Shown here: in pieces, positions 19,733-30,009 of the stretch
Position numbering within the stretch: position 1 is the stretch's first letter
Layout of the letters: each line of letters begins with the position of its first letter
NCBI GenBank assembly: GCA_963576475.1
Contig: OY754980.1
Location: 4,407,492-4,471,491, forward strand
Direction: 5' to 3'
From: Molanna angustata
Taxonomy: Eukaryota > Arthropoda > Insecta > Trichoptera > Molannidae
Length of the DNA: 64,000 nucleotides
Notes under the pieces: model-generated
The model's database searches: none
What the model was told of the DNA's origin: nothing
What the model saw: only the letters and a program-made list of their open reading frames with translations
Program-made: the position numbers and the translations under genes

Positions 19733-20902
19733 TCAGGGAACATTGCTTTGGTGTCAATATTAGACATGAGTGCCGCTTTTGATACTGTAGACCACAAAAT
19801 TCTTATTCAGCTTTTAGAACACGAATATGGAATCTGCGGAAATTTTCTCAAATGGATGACCTCATATATTTCAGAAAGACGCCAGTCTGTGAGGGTTAAT
19901 AACAACACGTCCTTATCGGAAATTGTAAAATTTGGAGTGCCACAAGGATCGGTTCTCGGACCTATTTTATTCATTCTGTATATAAAAAGACTTGACGACT
20001 TGATTCAAAACGAAGGATTTAATTCATTTGCTAATGCCAATGACCGCTTGCTCTTCAAATTTTGTAATCCCATATGCAAAAATCGTATGGAAGTAGAAAC
20101 TGTTGAGTGCATCGAAAAAGTCGCCACGTGGATGTCTAGCAACAAGCTTAAACTGAACCCAACTAAAACAGAATTTATGTGGGTAGCTTTACCACGGCGA
20201 CAGCACCTCATTGAGAGTACTCCTATCAACATCAACGGAGAAACACTCGTGCCAGCTACAAGTGTCAAATTCTTGGGTATTCACTTGGACAATAAGTTGT
20301 CACTTGACCTTCAAATCTCAAAAACGGTCAGTTCATGTTTTTTTCAACTCAGACAACTGAAAAACATTCGTCGAAATTTACCCAAGAATGAGACTAAAAC
20401 ACTTGTAAATTCATTCGTTGTGTCTCGGCTTGATTACTGCAATGGCATTTATGCTGGATTGCCGAAGTATCAGCTCGATATACTACAGATGGTATTTAAC
20501 ACAGCGGCAAGACTTATTTTCGGTGCAGAAAAACGATGTCACATAACTCCACTACTAAACGAATTACACTGGTTGAAGTGTCCAGAGCGAATTGATTACA
20601 AAATTTGTTTGACAGTATATAATGCTTTGAACAACCTGGCACCAAAATATATACAAGAGCTGTGTCAGAGAAGAGATCTCTCTGGGAGGCATCTCACACT
20701 CAGGTCGTCTGGATCACAGAGTAACAATTCCTTAAAGGAGTTGGACAGAGTCAACAAAGCGGCTTACTTTGACCGATGTTTTAGTGTGAGTGATCCTATT
20801 AAGTGGAATTCACTGCCTCTAGATGTTCGCAGTGCTCAAAGCAAGAGAACTTTCACTAAAGGATTAAAAACAGCTTTGTTTCAGAGAGCAACACAACATT
20901 AG
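19733..20902 (+). pseudogene. CR1/L2-like LINE, 5'-truncated RT to C-terminus
   Basis: An open frame (Met at 19748, 384 residues; 5 in-frame codons precede it) begins inside the RT domain: ILDMSAAFDTVDH at residues 4-16 (catalytic D6), FGVPQGSVLGP at 62-72, then FANANDRLLF at 94-103. Where this clade normally has (Y/F)ADD, the text is A-N98-D99: the first metal-binding Asp is Asn, from GAT to AAT. The C-terminal domain is intact (SRLDYCNGIYAGLPK at 226-240, AARLIF, LHWLKCPERIDYK). Endonuclease and ORF1 are missing. Clade from LDxSAAFDTVDH and LDYCN...GLP, typical of CR1/L2. It cannot be active as it stands. A decayed minus-strand relative is at 41160-41660. Confidence 0.85.
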
Positions 20903-20985
20903 ACTATCAGCGCCCTTGGTATGATCTCGAATCATTAAACGGCGCTCTACAAATTACTTATTATTATTATTATTACTATTTTTTC
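20903..20985 (+). repeat. 3' tail of the CR1/L2-like LINE: hairpin and (TTA)n
   Basis: Directly after the stop is a hairpin with stem AGCGCC (20909-20914) and GGCGCT (20941-20946), then (ATT)n at 20957-20977. A terminal hairpin plus microsatellite tail is the usual form of CR1/L2-type 3' ends. Confidence 0.7.
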
Positions 20986-21344
20986 GACGGAAAACTCTTC
21001 TTCCATCTTCTGCTCTCGTTACCTTTCTGTTTCCAATCCTAAGAAACCCATAAATGTAAAAATATCATAATAGTACCTATTATATTATAGGATTTTTGAG
21101 CGATCTTATCGTAAATTTGATATTATGTTTTTGTATATCATTAACAGACCTCCATTACGATATCGAGTATCATTATGTGATACTGATATCAAAACTACAA
21201 TAGCAATAGAATATTATATTCTATGTGTGATACATAATAGTTTGAGATTGATATCACATGAGTTATCAGATATCCGTGTATTTCTGGGCACAGTATACCT
21301 GTATTATTATTCAAACATTGTATATTACAAATTTGTTGGTGTAT
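20986..21344. other. No recognisable feature
   Basis: AT-rich DNA between two LINEs, with several ATATCRTRTGAT-like palindromic bits. Confidence 0.4.
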
Positions 21345-22490
21345 GAAAATTTTTTATCCTGTTCTTTGGCTAATAAATTACAAGTGGATTCAATTTACAC
21401 AGACTTTAGTAAGGCGTTCGACAAAGTATCTCACAAAATTCTTGTATATAAGATGAATAAAATGGGTATCAGAGGCAGTCTTCTAAAATGGTTTGTTAAT
21501 TACTTATCTAATAGAAATCTTTCTGTAAAGATAGATGGTTACTTATCTGATTCATTCTCTGCTACAAGTGGCATTCCTCAGGGATCTCATTTAGGTCCCA
21601 TTTTGTTTATATTATTCATTAATGACATCATAAATATATTTAATGACGTCAATGTTTTAATATTCGCTGATGATATAAAAATCTATAGAGCCATTAGTCA
21701 TATAAATGAGTGTCTGATTGTCCAGGAAAATCTGGTTAGACTTTATGAATGGTGTGAATTAAATAAATTACCTCTTAATATTAGTAAATGTCAAATAATT
21801 ACTTTCTTTAATATAAAAAACAAGATTACCTTCGATTATTCTATTAATGATGTAAATTTGACTAGGGTTTCACTAGTATCTGACTTAGGAATTATCTTTG
21901 ATGAGCGATTAACCTTTGTTATGCATATTAATGACAGAGCTAAAAAAGCGTTGAAGATGTTAGGCTTTGTTCTGCGAACATCTAATAATTTTAATTCATT
22001 GTCTGCTATCAAACATCTCTATTGTTCTTTGGTTCGCAGTCAACTGGAATATAACTCAACTGTTTGGTCACCGCATTATAATATTCATTCCTACAAATTG
22101 GAAAATGTTCAGCAGAAACTTTTACGTTATGTAAATTTCAGACTTGGAATATCTTTGTACGATATAAACTATGACTTCCTAAGAAATTCACTCTGCTTGC
22201 CGAAATTATCCAATAGAAGAATTATGTCGGACTTGATTGTCCTGTACAAAATCATATATTCTGAATTTGACTGTCCATCATTAATTTCATTGATTAAGTT
22301 TCATATACCTAACAGATTTACGAGGCACTCATCATTATTTAATTGCGATATATTGAGGACCGAAGCCCATAGACATTCTCCGTTTCCCAGAATTCATCGT
22401 TTGGGGAATGAGTATGCCTTTGTTGCTGACATTTTCAATGTAAGCTTACACAAATTGAAGATTGAACTGAGATCAGTATTGTTTTCGTAA
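21345..22490 (+). CDS. Jockey-like LINE, 5'-truncated reverse transcriptase
   Basis: The open frame continues back to 21258, but text before about 21345 is probably flanking DNA. LINE homology starts at YENFLSCSLANKLQVDSIYT. Numbering from 21258: IYTDFSKAFDKVSH at 46-59 (catalytic D49), SGIPQGSHLGP at 104-114, FADD at 136-139, LNISKC at about 173-178. The C-terminal domain reaches IELRSVLFS. All three RT aspartates are present and there is no stop, so the RT part is intact though endonuclease and ORF1 are lost. The pattern TDFSKAFD, GIPQGSHLGP, FADD-K is widespread in arthropod Jockey-superfamily LINEs; exact clade is not certain. The residue content (Asn/Ile/Lys) follows the AT-rich surroundings. 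Confidence 0.85.
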   Translation, partial: ENFLSCSLANKLQVDSIYTDFSKAFDKVSHKILVYKMNKMGIRGSLLKWFVNYLSNRNLSVKIDGYLSDSFSATSGIPQGSHLGPILFILFINDIINIFNDVNVLIFADDIKIYRAISHINECLIVQENLVRLYEWCELNKLPLNISKCQIITFFNIKNKITFDYSINDVNLTRVSLVSDLGIIFDERLTFVMHINDRAKKALKMLGFVLRTSNNFNSLSAIKHLYCSLVRSQLEYNSTVWSPHYNIHSYKLENVQQKLLRYVNFRLGISLYDINYDFLRNSLCLPKLSNRRIMSDLIVLYKIIYSEFDCPSLISLIKFHIPNRFTRHSSLFNCDILRTEAHRHSPFPRIHRLGNEYAFVADIFNVSLHKLKIELRSVLFS

Positions 22491-22817
22491 CATTTTCAAT
22501 TGTGTTTTTTTTTTTTCTATTTTTTCATTTTTAATTTCTATTTTATATGTTTCCTATATTTTTTATATTTTTTATCTTTCTCTTGATTTTTATACTTATG
22601 TACCTATTTGTATTCTTGTTACTTTCCTTGTTTTTTTATCTTTTTATAATTTGTATTTGAATAAGAATTCTAATTCTAAATAAGGAACAACTATTTTTAT
22701 TTTCAATTATATTCATATACATATATGTATAATTTTTGATTTTTATATTTTTAACTTAAGATGATGTGATGTATCTTTATTCTGTACTCTTTTTATGTAA
22801 ATGGTTTTATTTTACCG

Positions 22818-22852
<35 letters not shown>

Positions 22853-22855
22853 ATA
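22491..22855 (+). repeat. 3' tail of the Jockey-like LINE
   Basis: T-rich 3'-UTR ending TTTTACCGTAAATAAATAAA and about nine more TAAA units. A very similar end, CACCGTAAATAAAATAAATA, stands at 27081-27110. Confidence 0.75.
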
Positions 22856-22959
22856 TTATAGGTACTGTGCTCAGACAATGATCATTTAATATATAGGTTT
22901 GCATTTCATCTTATTCTAATTGTACCTACACGAGATCATATTTATTTATTTATTTATAT

Positions 22960-23172
22960 ATTATTTTTCGGGCAACTAACAGGTACTATGTCAAATATTA
23001 ATTTAACACGCACCCAATAACAAGTTGCCACATTCTGGAGACTTACGATATTAATCGTCTCACAGATCCAGACTGAAAACACAATTAAAAACTGTGTCTC
23101 CACCGGGAATCGAACCCGGGACCTTTGGATCAGTAGTCAGATACCCAACCAACTGAGCCACGAAGGCCGACA
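22960..23172 (-). repeat. SINE-A, minus strand
   Basis: Reads TCGGGCAACTAACAGGTACT, then CACGCACCCAATAACAAGTT and GGGAATCGAACCCGGG, ending ACTGAGCCACGAAGGCCGAC. Near-complete. Confidence 0.87.
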
Positions 23173-23607
23173 ATCATTTGATCATATGGGAAAATCATTT
23201 GATGATAGTCGAATATGGTACTCAAAAACAAACAATATGAAGATTAAGTTTTTTGTATAGATTCATAGTCAAAATTGTAGGCCCGGTAATCGTTGGATTG
23301 GGTGGTCCAAGTTAAAAGTTAAGAACCTCTTCCTAAATGACAATTCTTTATAACTATTTAGAATTCGAATAAAACCTGTTTCTCTGGCGGGACTCGTTAT
23401 TATTCCAATATGATTAATGGTCCACATAATTTGAATAATACACAAAAAAGATCTCGTAATCAACCTATTAACAATATCTCTATTTGTGACTCGTTTGTAC
23501 TTTTATCTATAACCGGTTTCCAATGCCATAGAAATCATTTATTAATGAGAACATTTGTCCAAATGTAAATATAAATATTTAAATAAAATTAGTAAGATAT
23601 ATTTGAC
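23173..23607. other. No recognisable feature
   Basis: AT-rich spacer between two SINE-A remnants. Confidence 0.4.
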
Positions 23608-23700
23608 TCCCGAGCAAATGGTTCCGGATTCGATATCCGATGGAGACAGTTTTAAATTGTGTTTTTTCCGTCTGGACCTGTGAATCGATGAATTATATTA
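23608..23700 (+). repeat. SINE-A partial, decayed
   Basis: B-box region GGATTCGATATCCGATGGAG, ACAGTTTTAAATTGTG and CGTCTGGACCTGTGAATCGA; the 3' half is replaced by the LINE fragment that follows. Confidence 0.6.
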
Positions 23701-23721
23701 TAACCGTCTTACTTAAGGTTC

Positions 23722-24024
23722 AACCACGAACTACAGAGCCTATTCAAAGAACCAAATATCGTCCAAACGATAAAAATAGGGAGGCTCCGCTGGTTAGGAC
23801 ACGTGCATCGTATGGAAGATGACCAGACACCAAAAAGAATCCTCACAACACGTCCGGAGGGAAGAAGGGGTGTGGGCAGGCCGAAACTGCGATGGATGGA
23901 TGGAGTCGAGAGGGACTTTCAGATAGCCGGTGTGCGGAATTGGAGAGAAAAGGCCATGGATAGGGTGCAATGGAGACGATTCCTTGAGGAGGCCAAGGCC
24001 CATTCTGGGCTGTGGAGCCACTGA
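23722..24024 (+). pseudogene. RTE-type LINE C-terminal fragment
   Basis: The plus strand encodes ELQSLFKEPNIVQTIKIGRL, then RWLGHVHRMEDD, RPEGRRGVGRPKLRWMDGVE and EEAKAHSGLWSH before a stop. It is open throughout and is the same domain as residues 460-559 of the RTE element at 48285. The catalytic RT is absent. TAATGATG after the stop is a short RTE tail. It is directly followed by repeat X. Confidence 0.8.
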
Positions 24025-24091
24025 TAATGATGTCTTACTTACAAAAGTAAACTATCTATAGTACCTGTTATTAGAGCGTGATCAACGAAAA

Positions 24092-24262
24092 TGTTCTTTT
24101 TTTGTTTTTAAATATTTCCTTGCTAAACAAGTACATATACATCTTCCTACGTTCCCTAAAATAAGCAAATAAATGCTTGTGCTTAGGTGAACGAAATCGG
24201 TCGAGGCAGGATTCGAACTCGCGACCACTGGATTACTAGCCCAGCGCGCTAACCGCTCTGCC
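24092..24262 (-). repeat. SINE-B inserted in repeat X, minus strand
   Basis: Reads TGAACGAAATCGGTCGAGGC, AGGATTCGAACTCGCGACC, then CTGGATTACTAGCCCAGCGC and GCTAACCGCTCTGCCACC. Its absence from repeat X copy 2 marks it as the later arrival. The anticodon-loop text (CTAGTAA on the sense strand) resembles a tRNA-Thr(AGU). Confidence 0.85.
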
Positions 24263-24560
24263 ACCGTTATAAACCGTGACTATCTTTATTACACCTTTGT
24301 TTCTTAGACGTCAAGTTAGGACAGGCCGAGAGGTTGTTTGTTTTAAGCGCTTGGTTGTTAAATAGCGGATCTTTCACATGCGATCAGACGCATATTTGAG
24401 ATTGACAGAAAAAATTAATCCTTATAACGTTTTCCTTGTTATTCTTCATCGCAATCGTGTTTAAATTGACTTATCACAGCACAACGCGGTGTTTGTTTTC
24501 ATTTTTCGATGTCATTTATTCATATCTATTTTTTGACATCTGTGAAGCTAATGCGGCCCA

Positions 24561-24873
24561 TAGATTTTTACTATAAAATACTAGATGTAATACTCCGTGC
24601 GTCATGGAATATTGCGAGTTTGACGTTTTGGTTGGCAACATATTTCAGTTTTCCTTATATTTAAACACATCCTAGATAACTGTTCTCTAATCCTTATTAA
24701 TTAAAATGCTTTTAACACAAATAAATCCGAAAACAATTCACATTAGTCGTTATTCTCTATAGAAAAACGATGTGGTCTGGAACCAAAAACGTCAAAAATA
24801 TCCCGGAAAAATGACTCACTTCGATTCATACAAAATTTGCTAACTACGACATCTAGTATATTATAATTAAAGT
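24561..24873. mobile_element. MITE-like insertion in repeat X
   Basis: TACTAGATGT at 24579-24588 is inverted at 24849-24858, and TTTGACGTTTTGGTT near 24620 is inverted as AACCAAAAACGTCAAA near 24780. The block is missing from repeat X copy 2. No frame. Family and target duplication not resolved. Confidence 0.55.
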
Positions 24874-25032
24874 CTATGAAAAAATAAATGAGAGTGCTCG
24901 TAAACAATTCGGTGAACTAGGAAGTCATACCTTAGTATACATTTATAAGTAACTATATTATTTAGTCGTGGTTATCTATGTAGTAACGCGTTTAGTAAGC
25001 TATTAACGAAATCTAAATAGTAAGACCGTTAG

Positions 25033-25145
25033 TGTTCAGGATGTGGCAACTTGTTATATTGGGTGTGTGTTAAATTAATGTTTGACATAGTACCCCAGTT
25101 GTTGCCTGAGAAGCAATACGATATATAATAAAATTAAATTAAAAT
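25033..25145 (+). repeat. SINE-A 3' half
   Basis: CAGGATGTGGCAACTTGTTA, GTTAAATTAATGTTTGACAT, AGTACC and TTGCCTGAGAAGCAATA, ending AAATTAAATTAAAAT. 5'-truncated, with no tRNA head. Confidence 0.75.
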
Positions 25146-25254
25146 TGGGTGGTTCTACTCTTTTCTATTATCATTGCTTTTGGGTGTCCCGTTAGAGCCG
25201 AGTAATCTAAAATGCAACAGGCACAATAACATCTCACTAGTTCATCAAAGAGGA

Positions 25255-25470
25255 TAGAATACTAAAGAACAATAAAAGAGTGTGTGTAAGAGATTATGCA
25301 TGGATATATGCACGAAGCAAGAAATGTAGGTATGTCAAGAGAGAGGAGTCTGGTGTTCGGTTCTTTCTGCCTACCCCGATAAGGGAAACGTCGTGATGAC
25401 CAAATATGAAGTTGGAATACCCAATAGAAGAGCGTGCATGAGACAATGCATGGACGTGAATGAATGAAGC
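25255..25470 (+). pseudogene. Two decayed LINE family M ends
   Basis: 25268-25400 contains GAGATTATGCATGGATAT, GTCAAGAGAGAGGAGTCTGG and CTGCCTACCCCGATAAGG, the last codons of family M. 25425-25470 (AATAGAAGAGCGTGCATGAG, ACAATGCATGGACGTGAATG) starts the same segment again, so two relics lie end to end. Confidence 0.6.
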
Positions 25471-25717
25471 GATTAATATATGGTATGATTTCGTTAGTCT
25501 GTCTGTCTGTACTGGAATTCCAATTGATTTTTAACTAACTTCTCGAATATTATTTAGCTCTGAAACATTCAGATTTTGTGTATTCCCGATGGCAATGCAC
25601 GGTAAAACTGCTTATTGATTCATTTGATATTTGAATAAAATTGAGATTTTGAATTTCATACAAATTATCAAAGCTATGCGTTTCCGGCTGAGTGATAATG
25701 AAATTTTTATTTTATTC

Positions 25718-25745
25718 GGTTAGGTTAGGTTAGGTTAGATAAGGT
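25718..25745 (+). repeat. Short interstitial TTAGG-type repeat
   Basis: Four GGTTA units in a row, then GATAAGG. TTAGG is the insect telomere unit, but such short runs are common inside insect genomes. Confidence 0.6.
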
Positions 25746-26346
25746 TACATGTTTTAATGAAAAAACAGTTTAAATCATAATAATATACATTACTTACATT
25801 ATTTCTTTGTGAACTAAAATAATATTAAGGAAAAAATAATAATTGAGTACCTAATAATGTATGCTAGTGAAAAATCGATTACAAATTTCCTGAAAAATCG
25901 GGTTTCCTGATTTTTTTTTATTTGTATTCTTTCGCGATCAACCACTACGATATGAATATCATTACATATATGTTCGTCCAAGTTTAATACGAGAACGCTT
26001 AAAATTAATGGTTGGATGAATGTTCCGCATGATCACATTCGTAACGGCTTAACGGTAGATTACACCTTCTATATACATTCTCCATAAGAGCTCTATATCT
26101 TCAACAGGGTTGTGGAGACAATAAAATATTAGGAAAAAATCAATATAATGTGGACTTGAGTCTATTTCACGCAAGTAATCTTTTTGCTATTGTACTAAGT
26201 ATATTGTTTTACTTAATCTGTAATAGTTTTTTTTTTCTTTTTTAAATTCTATTTATCACCTTGCGCATGTTGTGGCGTATCTCCTTTTACAATTACTTCC
26301 AAGTAACCATTCCAGAAATGCGATAATTTTTGTTATATAATTTTAA
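25746..26346. other. No recognisable feature
   Basis: AT-rich, no gene or shared repeat found. Confidence 0.45.
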
Positions 26347-26432
26347 ATAAATTTCTCGCCTGCTGGAACCAAACCCAGGGCGGTAGCAGGGAAGTAAAAC
26401 GACTAACCGATATGCCACGAGATTTATAGTTT
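26347..26432 (-). repeat. tRNA-like SINE head, minus strand
   Basis: The minus strand reads CTCGTGGCATATCGGTTAGT and later GGGTTTGGTTCCAGCAGGCG, A-box and B-box-like at normal spacing. A different head from SINE-A and SINE-B. Confidence 0.5.
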
Positions 26433-26439
26433 TAAACAT

Positions 26440-26720
26440 GACTGTTCCATGCGACAAATATTCCAAAAGACCACCAATACAAGCTTAACAAGTACAAGGA
26501 ACTGGTAGATTTAACAGTTCAAAATGGCTTTAGCACAAATATATATGCTGTAGAGGTGGGGGCGAGAGGCTTGCCCGCAAGTCTTTATATCCTACTTTGA
26601 GAACCTAGGTCTTCCTAGGGGTAAAATAAAAGAACTTCTGGGTAGAGTGGTGAAAGCATCATTTTCTGCGTTCTATTGGATTTGGTTGCGCAGGGGAGTG
26701 GAGTAACAGTCGGAGATTGG
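26440..26720 (+). pseudogene. LINE-like fragment with the VEVGARG motif
   Basis: Plus translation gives KDHQYKLNKYKELVDLTVQN, then AVEVGARGLPASLYILL. After a frameshift near 26583 it continues LGLPRGKIKELLGR and FYWIWLRRGVE before a stop. A conserved VEVGARG block followed by a WIWLRR-type end is found near the C-terminus of some eukaryotic non-LTR retrotransposons; that is my recollection and not checked. The frameshift makes it a pseudogene. Confidence 0.55.
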
Positions 26721-26869
26721 TGGGTGAGTGGTGAGCGTGACTCGAGTCATAAAGGGGCTTCTCAAGCCCACATGCATGGCTACAAACCCGCGTGGCTCAA
26801 CTATTCTGGCTGATACTCCGAGCGTCTGTTCTCGTGGGCCTGGATTCGTGAATCCAGTAAAACAGTAAT

Positions 26870-27115
26870 CCAGATTCGTGAATGTATTTTTATATGTATT
26901 TTTTTATTTTGTATCAGCTGTAGACTTATCTCGTTTTTCTTTATATTTCTTTTTGCTTTTATTTTCATTTACATTGTTTATAGATTGGGTATGTTTGTTT
27001 CTTTATATGTATTTTTACACATTATTAGGTATGTACAATATTTTATATCTTTTGTGAAAACTTCATGTAAATAGCAAACACCGTAAATAAAATAAATAAA
27101 TAAATAAAACCACGA
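26870..27115 (+). repeat. LINE 3' tail
   Basis: T-rich DNA ending AACACCGTAAATAAAATAAA then TAAATAAATAAAA, the same end style as 22815. Probably the tail belonging to the fragment just upstream. Confidence 0.6.
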
Positions 27116-27474
27116 TTGTCTTTCCCTTTTTTTGTATAACAATCATTTTTTTTTAGATTAAGACGAAAGATACGGTCGATGATTGATCTGTACTGATCAT
27201 GACACATCCACAGATTCATCTGAAATAATGACAGCATCAAATGATGCCATACTGTTAAATCTTTATGAACGTTATTTAATATTTACGTATAATGACATTC
27301 ACATAACATAGATATAAAAAAATCACATTACGTCATAACCACATCTGTATAAACAATTATTATGAAGCACTTCATTAGTGAAATCATTAGAAAATAACAT
27401 TTTGGGTTCTTTAATTAAGATCAATCTTTAAGACAGTGCCTCCAACTAGAAGGATTATATATTTTTTTTTGTTT

Positions 27475-27990
27475 TTTTATTGCCATAATACATATCAATC
27501 GATACAATATAACTTAAATTAAATATTACAATGGATTTTTTAACAGATTTTTAATTATCTCAACAGAGACGAAGTTGGAATATTTACTGTAGGAGAACCG
27601 GGAAATCAAGGCACCTACAGGGCTTACGACCTGTCATTGGCTGGTTTACGTGATCACTTTGTGCGCTTGCGCAACGTTCACCAATTATGCCTTTTTAATG
27701 AGATCCCTATCAATTCAATTTTGAACGTTCTATATATTGTAATACTGAAATTCTTTTCGCTTGAAAATAAGGAATTTTTACTACAGCCACCTATGTGTGA
27801 AATTATGAACAACATTCTTATTATTTTTATTTATTTTTAATTGTAACGCCATATATTGAGAGAATTAGTTTTTTGTAAATCCAATGTTTGCGCATATGCA
27901 ATAATAAAAATATTCGATTATTACAATGGAATTTATTACCTCACTAGGCGTAGGCCTGACCCGAGGTAAAACTAACAATATTTACGCAAT
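27475..27990 (-). repeat. LINE 3' tail on the minus strand, split by element P3
   Basis: The hairpin at 27937-27968 has stem TACCTC/GAGGTA and, on the minus strand, loop GGGTCAGGCCTACGCCTAGT, matching the LINE hairpins at 10712, 29973 and 53197. T-rich plus DNA at about 27460-27480 is the A-rich end. P3 lies inside with its own 12-bp direct repeats. Confidence 0.6.
27536..27918 (+). mobile_element. Family P copy P3, single arm, 12-bp direct repeats
   Basis: TATTACAATGGA stands at 27524-27535 and 27919-27930. Between them the 383 bases start TTTTTTAACAGATTTTTAAT, share the arm and loop of P1 (ATTTTTACTACAGCCAYCTA), and end TTTGCGCATATGCAATAATA then AAAATATTCGAT like P1. The reversed second arm of P1 is missing; instead GTAACGCCATATATTGAGAG occupies the place, a motif that recurs at 48118. 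Confidence 0.8.
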
Positions 27991-28227
27991 ACATTTTTAT
28001 TCATTAATTCTCAATAAACCTCAAGGTACAAAAGTATAAAAAATATAGAATTATAAAGAAATGGTGTATTTGTGGGGGTGAGGGTGTGTAAGATGACGAT
28101 GTGGGAAATGTCTAGTAAAAAGATGTATGGTGGCCGAGGAAAATATCTTTTTCTGACTAGAAATATTATCTTACAACAAACGTCCATTCTTTCAATTCTT
28201 TATATCATTAATCTTTTTTTATTGACA

Positions 28228-28405
28228 AACCATTTAAAATCTCAATAGAGACGAAGTTGGGATATTATAGAAGAACCAGAAACTAAAGGCACCTACAGGG
28301 CTTACGAACTGTCATAGGCTGGTTAACGTGATCACTTTATGGGCTTGCGCAACGTTCACCAATTACTCCTTATTGAGTTCCCTTATCAATGTAATTTTTG
28401 AGATA
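28228..28405 (+). repeat. Family P copy P4, uninterrupted body
   Basis: Starts ATCTCAATAGAGACGAAGTT, contains CACCTACAGGGCTTACGA and CGTTCACCAATTACTCC, and runs on through TTATTGAGTTCCCTTATCAA. It spans the site where P2 carries a LINE insertion, proving that insert is secondary. Confidence 0.75.
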
Positions 28406-29398
28406 AGATTTTTATTTTTTAATAAAAAATAGTAAAAAAAAAAATTTCCGCCAAACTGCAAAGCAGTTTTTTGGCAGAGCAGATTCACATAATCACTAAA
28501 CTTATGTCAAATATTAAAGAAACAGAAACTAAACACTAATTGAAAAAAAAATTGAATAAACCATACAAATAATAGGTATTCATTATACCGACTCGACGTA
28601 AGAGACACACGCCACTCTTCCATAATTATTGCTATAGAACTAAATCATCTCTAAACTCACCAATTAACAGAATACTCACCACTTACAATAAGCATCAAAG
28701 TACCCTTCAACTAGATATTTTTCATAACTCGCCAAACCAATACAAAAACTTACTGTTCAATTTAAAAACAGCATAGTAAGACACATTTTACACATCATTT
28801 TACACACCTCATTACACATTTTCACTCACTACACATTCACATCCCAGTATGTTATTTATTATATGAATTGATTTGCTACAAGTAATTGACACTAGGTAGG
28901 GATCAAAGACCTTATATTAAGTGTTTGGTAGGGATAATTTAAGAATCATATATTAAGCCTACTCATTGTTATTTTTTACCTAGTGTTGTTTGTGTGCAGT
29001 TTAATTATGTAAATAAAATAAAAAAAATACCTCTAATCAATTAAAAAACTGAATAAATATTTCTAATTTAATCTAAACATATCGATTCCAATGTACGTTT
29101 GTTGACTCAGTAGAAATCCAAATAAATTAAATAACAAAATGTAGCTAGCATGCTCAGAGGCAATAAATACGTAGAAGACAAAGAATCTTTAACGAAAGCT
29201 CTTGTATCTTATATTTATACTTACACAACATGTGCATTGATACTTTATTTTTTAAATTCAGTACAATATGAACATAACAATAACATACAAAAAAATAAAA
29301 TCGATCAAGTATGGATGTTTATGTTACTGTTTTCTGGATACAAAACTTCACTAGGTCTATGTCGGAGTGTCATTTTGGCTTGAGGTCACATATTTGAC
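28406..29398. other. No gene; possible LINE tail
   Basis: AT-rich. The stretch near 28985-29030 (TAGTGTTGTTTGTGTGCAGT ... AAATAAAATAAAAAAAA) looks like a LINE 3' end but has no preceding coding homology. Confidence 0.4.
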
Positions 29399-29433
29399 AG
29401 TTAAAAAAATTGAGAAGCACTATTCAGATATTA

Positions 29434-29625
29434 GATGGGTCGATGGCAGAGCGGTTAGCGCGCTGGGCTAGTAATACAGTGGTCGCGAGTTCGAATCCTG
29501 CCTCGACCGATTTCGTTCACCTATAGCACAACCATTTATTTGCTTATTTTAGGGAACGTAGGAAGATGTATATGTACTTGTTCAACAAGGACATATTCAT
29601 TTAAAAAAAAAAATTAAAAAAAAAA
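29434..29625 (+). repeat. SINE-B, full-length copy
   Basis: Head GATGGGTCGATGGCAGAGCG, then GTTAGCGCGCTGGGCTAGTA, then B box GAGTTCGAATCCTGCC. The body has TTTCGTTCACCTATAGC, GGGAACGTAGGAAGATGTAT and ACAAGGACATATTC, with an A-rich tail. A 5-bp anticodon stem (CTGGG/T-CCAG type) encloses CTAGTAA, tRNA-Thr(AGU)-like. CCA is not encoded and the body follows directly, so it is a SINE. Confidence 0.9.
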
Positions 29626-29690
29626 ATCCTTCTCAGCGAGGTCTCAGCGAGTATCAGATATACATATTTGCAAAATTTGAATAAAATTTG

Positions 29691-29932
29691 TCGGCCTTCG
29701 TGGCTCAGTTGGTAGGGTATCTGACTACTGATCAAAAGGTCCCGGTTTCGATTCCCGGTGGAGACACAGTTTTTAATTGTGTTTTCAGTCTGGATCTGTG
29801 AGACGATTAATATCGTAAGTTTCCGGAATGTGGCAACTTGTTATTGGGTGCGTGTTAAATTAATATATGACATAGTAGGTACCTGTTAGTTGCCCGAGAA
29901 GCAATATTAAATAAATAAATAATTAAAAATCG
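29691..29932 (+). repeat. SINE-A, near-complete copy
   Basis: TCGGCCTTCGTGGCTCAGTT, GGTTTCGATTCCCGGTGG, ACAGTTTTTAATTGTGTTTT, TGTGGCAACTTGTTATTGGG, ending AATAAATAAATAATTAAAAA. One B-box change (GGTTT for GGGTT). Confidence 0.88.
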
Positions 29933-29972
29933 AATGAGTAATTTAGTCTATAATCGATAAAGTAAAAAAAAA

Positions 29973-30006
29973 CAACCTCGAAACAGGCGTTGTCCTAGTG
30001 AGGTTG
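29973..30006 (+). repeat. LINE-type terminal hairpin
   Basis: Stem CAACCTC/GAGGTTG, loop GAAACAGGCGTTGTCCTAGT. Same loop core as at 53197, where it follows a LINE coding end. Confidence 0.55.
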
Positions 30007-30009
30007 AGA

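Larger units (their letters stand above)
24047..25030 (-). repeat. Dispersed repeat X, copy 1 (holds two insertions)
   Basis: Reversed, it matches 30010-30560: TTAATAGCTTACTAAAC, TCATTTATTTTTTCATA, GCTTCACAGATGTCAAAAAA, ACATCGAAAAATGAAAACAA, AATTTAAACACGATTGCGAT, CTGTCCTAACTTGACGTC, TAATAAAGATAGTC, ACTATAGATAGTTTAC. Two blocks absent from copy 2 interrupt it: a SINE-B (24092-24262) and a palindromic element (about 24561-24873). Class unknown. Confidence 0.75.
29399..29964 (+). repeat. Repeat Y, copy 1, holding two SINEs
   Basis: GTTAAAAAAATTGAGAAGCA, ACTATTCAGATAT ... AGATATACATATTTGCAAAA, TTTGAA ... TTAGTCTATAATCGATAAAG matches 40259-40390. In copy 1 the blocks are separated by SINE-B and SINE-A; copy 2 has neither. 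Confidence 0.75.

Noticed and set aside
21258..21344. N-terminal 29 residues of the Jockey-like frame as part of the LINE
   Set aside because: They do not resemble LINE text, while homology begins sharply near 21345; more likely flanking DNA that happens to be open.
24082..24264. 60-codon frame starting MAERLARWASNPVVASSNPAS
   Set aside because: It is the tRNA-like head of SINE-B read as protein; the same text appears at 62432.
25718..25745. Telomere
   Set aside because: Only about four TTAGG-type units within otherwise ordinary DNA; too short and isolated.
29434..29510. tRNA-Thr gene at the head of SINE-B
   Set aside because: The anticodon loop looks right, but acceptor-stem pairing is weak and the repeated SINE body follows directly in every copy.
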